Part shown: in pieces, positions 53,543-57,038 of the stretch
Layout: the number at the start of each line of letters is the position of its first letter
Position numbering within the stretch: position 1 is the first letter of the stretch
Origin: Porphyromonas bennonis DSM 23058 = JCM 16335
GTDB taxonomy: Bacteria > Bacteroidota > Bacteroidia > Bacteroidales > Porphyromonadaceae
Assembly: GCF_000375645.1 (NCBI RefSeq)
Contig: NZ_AQWR01000008.1
Coordinates: 1 to 57,038 of the forward strand
Direction of reading: 5' to 3'
Length of the DNA stretch: 57,038 nt
The notes under the pieces: generated by a model
Told to the model about the DNA's origin: nothing
Databases searched by the model: none
What the model saw: only the letters and a program-made list of their open reading frames with translations
Position numbers and translations under genes: made by a program

Positions 53543-54358
53543 GTGACTACACCCCAAGAGCCCCACACCTTTGCGATCATGGGAAGCGGCAATGTCGCCT
53601 CTCATCTCGCCCCCTCGCTTACTCGAGTCGGCTGGCGCTGTCGAGCTGTGTGGAGCCGCTCGGAAGAGCATGCCGCTGAGCTGGCATCTACAGTAGGAGC
53701 CGAGAGCACCTCCGACTGTGCTTATTTCTATCGCCTTCTGCAGGAAGATCCCTCAGTAGAGCTACTCCTACTATGCCTTACTGACGATGGTCTGTCGGAT
53801 GTGGCAAAGAAACTCCCACCAAAGCTCACGGCTACAGTGGTCCATACCTCCGGTAGTACTCCGATGAGCGTCCTCTCCAGGATCCCTTCGTATGGGGTTC
53901 TCTACCCAGTGCAGACCTTCTCCAAGTCGAGGGCACTGGATATGTCTCAGGTTCCCCTACTCTTAGAGTGGAGCGACCCGGAGGCAGAGAGTCTCCTTCG
54001 GGCGCTCGCCGATGCGCTCGGAAGCGAGGATGTGCGCCAAGTGACCTCAGAGGAGCGCGGAAGGCTCCACCTGGCGGCCTGCTTCGGCTGCAACTTTGTC
54101 AATCACCTGCTGGCTGTGGCGCAGGATCTACTCCGAGAGACACCGCTATCCCTCAGCGATATGAGTCCACTCATCGAGGAGACGATCTCCAAGGCGATGG
54201 CGTCAGACGATCCCGCCACACTACAGACCGGTCCGGCAATTCGGCACGATGAGTCCACACTACAGAGACATCAGGCTCTCCTAAATGGGGATCCCCGTCT
54301 GACCGCAATCTATCAACTGATGACCCAATCCATCCAAGAGAGAGCAGAGAAATCATGA
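53543..54358 (+). CDS. Rossmann-fold/DUF2520 protein
   Basis: A 271-residue protein with an N-terminal NAD(P)-binding Rossmann domain, FAIMGSGNVASHLAPSL (about 10-26), and a DUF2520 helical domain (about 140-265, with RLHLAACFGCNFVNHLLAVA). GTG 53543 is chosen because it is 5 bp after the nitroreductase stop and just before the Rossmann strand; the frame extends further up inside that gene but with no family-like sequence. The fold resembles F420- or ketopantoate-reductase relatives. The reaction is unknown. It overlaps kdsC by 4 bp. Confidence 0.88.
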   Translation: MTTPQEPHTFAIMGSGNVASHLAPSLTRVGWRCRAVWSRSEEHAAELASTVGAESTSDCAYFYRLLQEDPSVELLLLCLTDDGLSDVAKKLPPKLTATVVHTSGSTPMSVLSRIPSYGVLYPVQTFSKSRALDMSQVPLLLEWSDPEAESLLRALADALGSEDVRQVTSEERGRLHLAACFGCNFVNHLLAVAQDLLRETPLSLSDMSPLIEETISKAMASDDPATLQTGPAIRHDESTLQRHQALLNGDPRLTAIYQLMTQSIQERAEKS

Positions 54359-54879
54359 GCAAATTTTCCCAAGACCTGTCCGGCTTCAAGGCGGTCGTCT
54401 TCGATATCGATGGCGTCCTCTCCGGGAGGACTGTAGCGATGAATGATCGGGGCGAACTGATCCGCACCACGAATGTCCACGACGGCTATGCTATGAGACT
54501 GGCCTCACGTGCAGGCATCATCCTGGGCATCATCACCGGAGGACATGGCGATGAGATCCGAAATCGCTTTGAGCCCATAGGTGTTAAGTACATCTACGAG
54601 CGGTGTCACCGTAAGGCTGAGAAGCTTATGGAGCTCTGTCTGACCGCTCAGATAGAGCCGTCTGAAGTGATCTACTGTGGCGATGACCTGATCGACATCC
54701 CTGCGATGCGTCTGGCGGGCTACAGTGTCGCGCCGTCCGATGCTGCGGAGGACGTGCTGATGGTGGCGGATCACGTCTGCGCCGTCGCCGGCGGTCAAGG
54801 CGTGGCGCGAGAAGTGCTGGAGGAGATGCTTCGTGCTCGGGGGGAATGGGGCATCGTCACGGACCTACCCACCTTCTGA
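54355..54879 (+). CDS. kdsC: HAD-IIIA phosphatase, KdsC-like
   Basis: A 174-residue enzyme of KdsC size. Motif I is FDIDGVLSG (about 16-24), motif II ITGGHG (about 59-64), and motif IV is YCGDDLIDIPAM (about 102-113). It hydrolyses KDO-8-phosphate to KDO for LPS core synthesis. No kdsA/B lies near. Its place between DUF2520 and maf is a common Bacteroidales order. Specificity for KDO-8-P is inferred from motif and length. Confidence 0.9.
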   Translation: MSKFSQDLSGFKAVVFDIDGVLSGRTVAMNDRGELIRTTNVHDGYAMRLASRAGIILGIITGGHGDEIRNRFEPIGVKYIYERCHRKAEKLMELCLTAQIEPSEVIYCGDDLIDIPAMRLAGYSVAPSDAAEDVLMVADHVCAVAGGQGVAREVLEEMLRARGEWGIVTDLPTF

Positions 54880-54893
54880 CTCCCTACCGACGC

Positions 54894-55460
54894 ATGAGAC
54901 ATCTGATACTTGGATCGGCCTCTCCGAGGCGCAGGGAGCTCCTGCAGCGCTTAGGCATCGAGGACCTGGAGATCCGTCCCGCCAATGTCGATGAGCCTCA
55001 TCCTGAGGAGGTGGCTCCTGAGGATATGGCCCTCTTCCTTGCTCGGCATAAGTCTGACGCTCTGATCCCCGGGCTGTCGGATGGAGATCTCCTCCTCACA
55101 GCTGATACAGTGGTTCTGCTGGATGACGAGATACTCGATAAGCCGGTCTCTGAGGAGGATGCGCGAGACCACCTCCGCCGCCTCTCCGGCAGATCTCACT
55201 GCGTGATCACCGGGCTGGTGCTTACGGACGGCACGCAGACGATAGAGCGAAGCGTGGAGACTGAGGTCTTCTTTGCCCCGCTGACTGAGGACGACATCAC
55301 CTACTACATCCGCCACTGCCACGTCATGGATAAGGCGGGTGGCTACGGCATCCAGGACTGGATCGGACTCGCCGCCGTTGAGCGGATCAATGGATCATAT
55401 ACTAATGTGATGGGACTGCCTACGGCTGAGGTCTACAGCGCACTGTCCCACTTCTTATAA
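54894..55460 (+). CDS. maf: Maf-family nucleotide pyrophosphatase
   Basis: A 188-residue Maf protein, probably dTTP/UTP pyrophosphatase. Motifs are LGSASPRRRELL (about 6-17), ADTVV (about 74-78), KPVSEEDARDHLRRLSG (about 86-102) and DKAGGYGIQ (about 146-154). ATG 54894 (MRHLILGSASPRR) fits the family start; in-frame codons upstream lie in the kdsC gene. It hydrolyses non-canonical or excess NTPs. Confidence 0.93.
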   Translation: MRHLILGSASPRRRELLQRLGIEDLEIRPANVDEPHPEEVAPEDMALFLARHKSDALIPGLSDGDLLLTADTVVLLDDEILDKPVSEEDARDHLRRLSGRSHCVITGLVLTDGTQTIERSVETEVFFAPLTEDDITYYIRHCHVMDKAGGYGIQDWIGLAAVERINGSYTNVMGLPTAEVYSALSHFL

Positions 55461-55467
55461 TACCATC

Positions 55468-55662
55468 ATGGGAAAAATCTACAACGCACTGACCGCTCTC
55501 TTCATGCTCCTCGCTGTGGGAGCTGTCGTCATCTACTTCGCCATGCCGCAGGACAAGACCTGGTTCTTCATCGTCGGCGGCGTGGCCATCGTCCTCCGCC
55601 TCGGGCAGTATATCTGGAAGCTGATGCATCCGGTCCGGCGGAGGAGGTCATCTGACTTCTAA
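55468..55662 (+). CDS. Small two-TM membrane protein
   Basis: A 64-residue protein with two TM helices (about 8-25 and 32-47) and a basic C-terminus (HPVRRRRSSDF). It lies 7 bp after maf and just before a strong terminator, so it is the last gene of the nitroreductase-to-maf row. Function unknown; small proteins of this kind often follow maf in Bacteroidales. Confidence 0.75.
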   Translation: MGKIYNALTALFMLLAVGAVVIYFAMPQDKTWFFIVGGVAIVLRLGQYIWKLMHPVRRRRSSDF

Positions 55663-55670
55663 GACAAAAA

Positions 55671-55705
55671 ACACCCGTCTCTCCGTATGAGAGGCGGGTG
55701 TTTTA
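55671..55705. terminator. Bidirectional intrinsic terminator between convergent genes
   Basis: A 13-bp stem (55671-55683 with 55689-55701, one G-T pair) has A residues before it and TTTTA after it. It separates the maf row (plus) from the nuclease-like gene (minus). Confidence 0.92.
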
Positions 55706-55720
55706 TTGTCGGATATGCGC

Positions 55721-56539
55721 TTAGTGCTTACCGATACAGAAGAGGATATGCTCTATCTCCTTATCCATAACCGGTACCGGGAGGCAGTAGTACCTTGAGA
55801 ATGCGGGATTGAGCGCCACAAGGTACATGCTCTTCACCTCGATGCCATACCCTGCCCGGAGGATGTGCCGGTAGAGGTTTTGCTGCAGACAGCCGATCAC
55901 GTACGGTGTACTGTATAGGTGCTCCAGCCCATTGAGACCGGGCGAGTGGGGATTGTAAGTATTGGGCACAAAGTCGTAGCCGTCTTCCTTGCCCATCCTG
56001 CGACTCCGCTTCCAGTCGAAGAGGACAAAGTCCCCATTGTAGTCCTGCGCCAGCAGGTCGAGCGTCCCGGCGAGATTGTACTCCCGCTCAAAGATCTGCC
56101 ACTCCGTGCGGTAGGGCGTGGGTCGAACCTCGTCAAAAAACTGCTCAAAGGCCCTCATCTCACTCTCGATCGAGAGATGCTGCTTACTATTGTCCTCCAG
56201 CGTGATATCAAAGAAGTGCTCGACCGGTTGCTTGAGGAGACTACGCTCGATCTGCTCGTGCATGAAAGTCCCCAGGTGACGCGCCAGAAGCCCATTATGC
56301 TCCCACAGATCCAGCTGCTGCCGGACAGTCGTCCCGAGGGTGCGGGACTTATACTCCGCCCAAGAGCGGACATCAAATGCGGGGAAGAAGGAGGAGATGA
56401 GATTGGTCACCGAGTGGAGCTTCTCCCCTGTGTCTGCGTAGGTGTACTCGTGGCAGTCGGGGTCGAAGAGTATTTTTTCATCCTTTGGAGAGGCGTTGAG
56501 TGTATTAAAGTCCGCAGGGTAGTTTCTTTCAATCATATT
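55721..56539 (-). CDS. PD-(D/E)XK nuclease-superfamily protein (RecB-like nuclease fold)
   Basis: A 272-residue protein. A RecB-type His is in GTFMHEQIE (about 89-97). The PD-(D/E)XK core is GTLDLLAQDYNGDFVLFDWKRS (about 157-178): Asp160 and Asp174-Trp-Lys176. A Gln/Tyr-rich part near CLQQNLYRHIL (about 213-223 in this numbering) fits the QxxxY helix. ATG 56539 is chosen because a full -33/-7 promoter sits between it and the longer in-frame start at 56644. It probably cuts DNA in repair or defence; no helicase or partner gene is visible. Confidence 0.8.
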   Translation of the reverse strand, partial: NMIERNYPADFNTLNASPKDEKILFDPDCHEYTYADTGEKLHSVTNLISSFFPAFDVRSWAEYKSRTLGTTVRQQLDLWEHNGLLARHLGTFMHEQIERSLLKQPVEHFFDITLEDNSKQHLSIESEMRAFEQFFDEVRPTPYRTEWQIFEREYNLAGTLDLLAQDYNGDFVLFDWKRSRRMGKEDGYDFVPNTYNPHSPGLNGLEHLYSTPYVIGCLQQNLYRHILRAGYGIEVKSMYLVALNPAFSRYYCLPVPVMDKEIEHILFCIGKH

Positions 56540-56601
56540 GTCTCGCTGATATGGGTCTCTGGTAGAGTCGAAAAAGGGATTCGACCGGCTTACCCTCCAG
56601 G

Positions 56602-56632
56602 CAAATTTAAGATTATTACCACTCACTGCCAA
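56602..56632 (-). promoter_or_regulatory. Promoter (TTG-20 bp-TAAATTTG, minus strand) of the nuclease-like gene
   Basis: On the minus strand TAAATTTG (56609-56602) is preceded by TTG (56632-56630) at exactly 20 bp. It lies about 63 bp before ATG 56539 and inside the longer reading frame, which argues against the start at 56644. Confidence 0.6.
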
Positions 56633-56690
56633 GCCCTTTGACATTTTATCACCAGGAGCCTATTCGGTAGGCGCACCACATCTACCCCAG

Positions 56691-57038
56691 CAGGGCTGAC
56701 GTTTTTGGATTTGCCTCAGGTCTTCCTGAGCAAAAACGAGAAAATTATCTGAAAATCAGGGCATTAAGCTTGCACAGTCTGAGAATTATTCGTACCTTTA
56801 TACCTGATAATCAATCGTTTGTCTCTCTTTTTAAGCGTTATTAGGTATGAATAATTTGCTCTCGGTCATCTCGCTTATTCCTGAGTTCAGGAAAGGAAAT
56901 CATCTGGTTTATCCCATTGATTACCTTTTGCTTGTGGCTTTTTGCACAATGATGTGCAACCAAACTTCGTGGCATGCGATGGAGGACTATGCCGAGATCC
57001 ATCAGAAGGACTTGAGGAAACTCTATTTCAAGATTTCG
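56691..57038 (+). mobile_element. Left end of an ISAs1-family insertion sequence (cut by the window edge)
   Basis: The left end begins CAGGGCTGACGTTTTTGG at 56691, matching the left end of the MITE-like element at 27931 for most of the first 17 bp. A CTCAGG/CCTGAG hairpin lies near 56715-56730, and a -7-like TACCTTTA about 45 bp before the transposase start. The right end and any target duplication are outside the window. GC is visibly lower than in the surrounding chromosome. Confidence 0.75.
56847..57038 (+). CDS. ISAs1-family transposase, N-terminal part (cut by the window edge)
   Basis: The frame from ATG 56847 is open for 64 codons to the last base of the window. The peptide has LIPEFRKGNHLVYPIDYLL and NQTSWHAMEDYAE, the N-terminal transposase-associated domain of ISAs1/H-repeat proteins (pattern IPDPR...YPL..LL...A......W..I..FA). 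The DDE catalytic part lies beyond the window, so activity cannot be judged. The 307 bp between the nuclease gene and this start holds the promoter and the IS end listed separately. Confidence 0.85.
   Translation, partial: MNNLLSVISLIPEFRKGNHLVYPIDYLLLVAFCTMMCNQTSWHAMEDYAEIHQKDLRKLYFKIS

Overview
The window looks like chromosomal DNA of a high-GC (roughly 55-60% by eye) member of the Bacteroidales, most probably Porphyromonas or a close relative. The evidence is a GLPGLI-family protein, TonB-dependent receptors with carboxypeptidase-regulatory domains, fimbrillin-like lipoproteins, a Porin_10-type putative porin, a DAHP synthase/chorismate mutase fusion, a pyruvoyl-dependent arginine decarboxylase, and repeated Bacteroidetes-type -7 boxes (TAnnTTTG) before gene starts. 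I did no database search; family names come from recognised motifs and gene order.

Layout. 1-3113: 3' end of a GLPGLI gene overlapping a TonB-dependent receptor-like gene. 3416-9506: ffh, folD, a 7TM-HD phosphohydrolase (PgpH type), then an ECF sigma factor, a one-TM probable anti-sigma protein and a small exported protein. 9583-12057 (minus): copper P-type ATPase. 12500-20844: a five-gene unit with one promoter-like box and a strong terminator, encoding a fimbrillin-like/nuclease fusion lipoprotein, a fimbrillin-like lipoprotein, a TonB-dependent receptor, a DUF5689-type lipoprotein and an endonuclease/exonuclease/phosphatase-fold lipoprotein. I read it as a surface system that cuts and imports nucleic acid. 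21128-28344: a type I restriction-modification locus (hsdM, hsdS, hsdR) between two MITE-like elements. 28452-40497: a tight 13-gene row (ftsB-like, glycosyltransferases, dihydroorotase, porin, DEAD helicase, nrnA, aroG-chorismate mutase, folB, recF, DUF721). 40758-44668: EamA transporter and LptD-like protein. 44808-44999: two tRNA-Leu genes (minus). 45215-48236 (minus): clpP-clpX-dusB. 48489-55662: rsmI, a coiled-coil lipoprotein, yjjG-like HAD phosphatase, GH16 hydrolase, arginine decarboxylase, and a nitroreductase-DUF2520-kdsC-maf row. 55721-56539 (minus): PD-(D/E)XK nuclease-like gene. 56691-57038: left end of an ISAs1-family insertion sequence, cut by the window edge.

Three things stand out. 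First, a family of intergenic arrays made of a 16-bp palindrome (consensus CTAWTACCGGTAWTAG) repeated at an exact 22-bp period occurs at four places (3193-3274, 12170-12251, 20961-21020, 48359-48418), with a degenerate relative at 40611-40657. Neighbouring units show compensatory changes, as if they pair with each other. Second, the 12500-20844 locus joins two different extracellular nuclease folds to a TonB receptor. Third, the MITE-like elements flanking hsd carry the same terminal sequence as the ISAs1-type element at the window end, and the right-hand one has a 9/10-bp target duplication.
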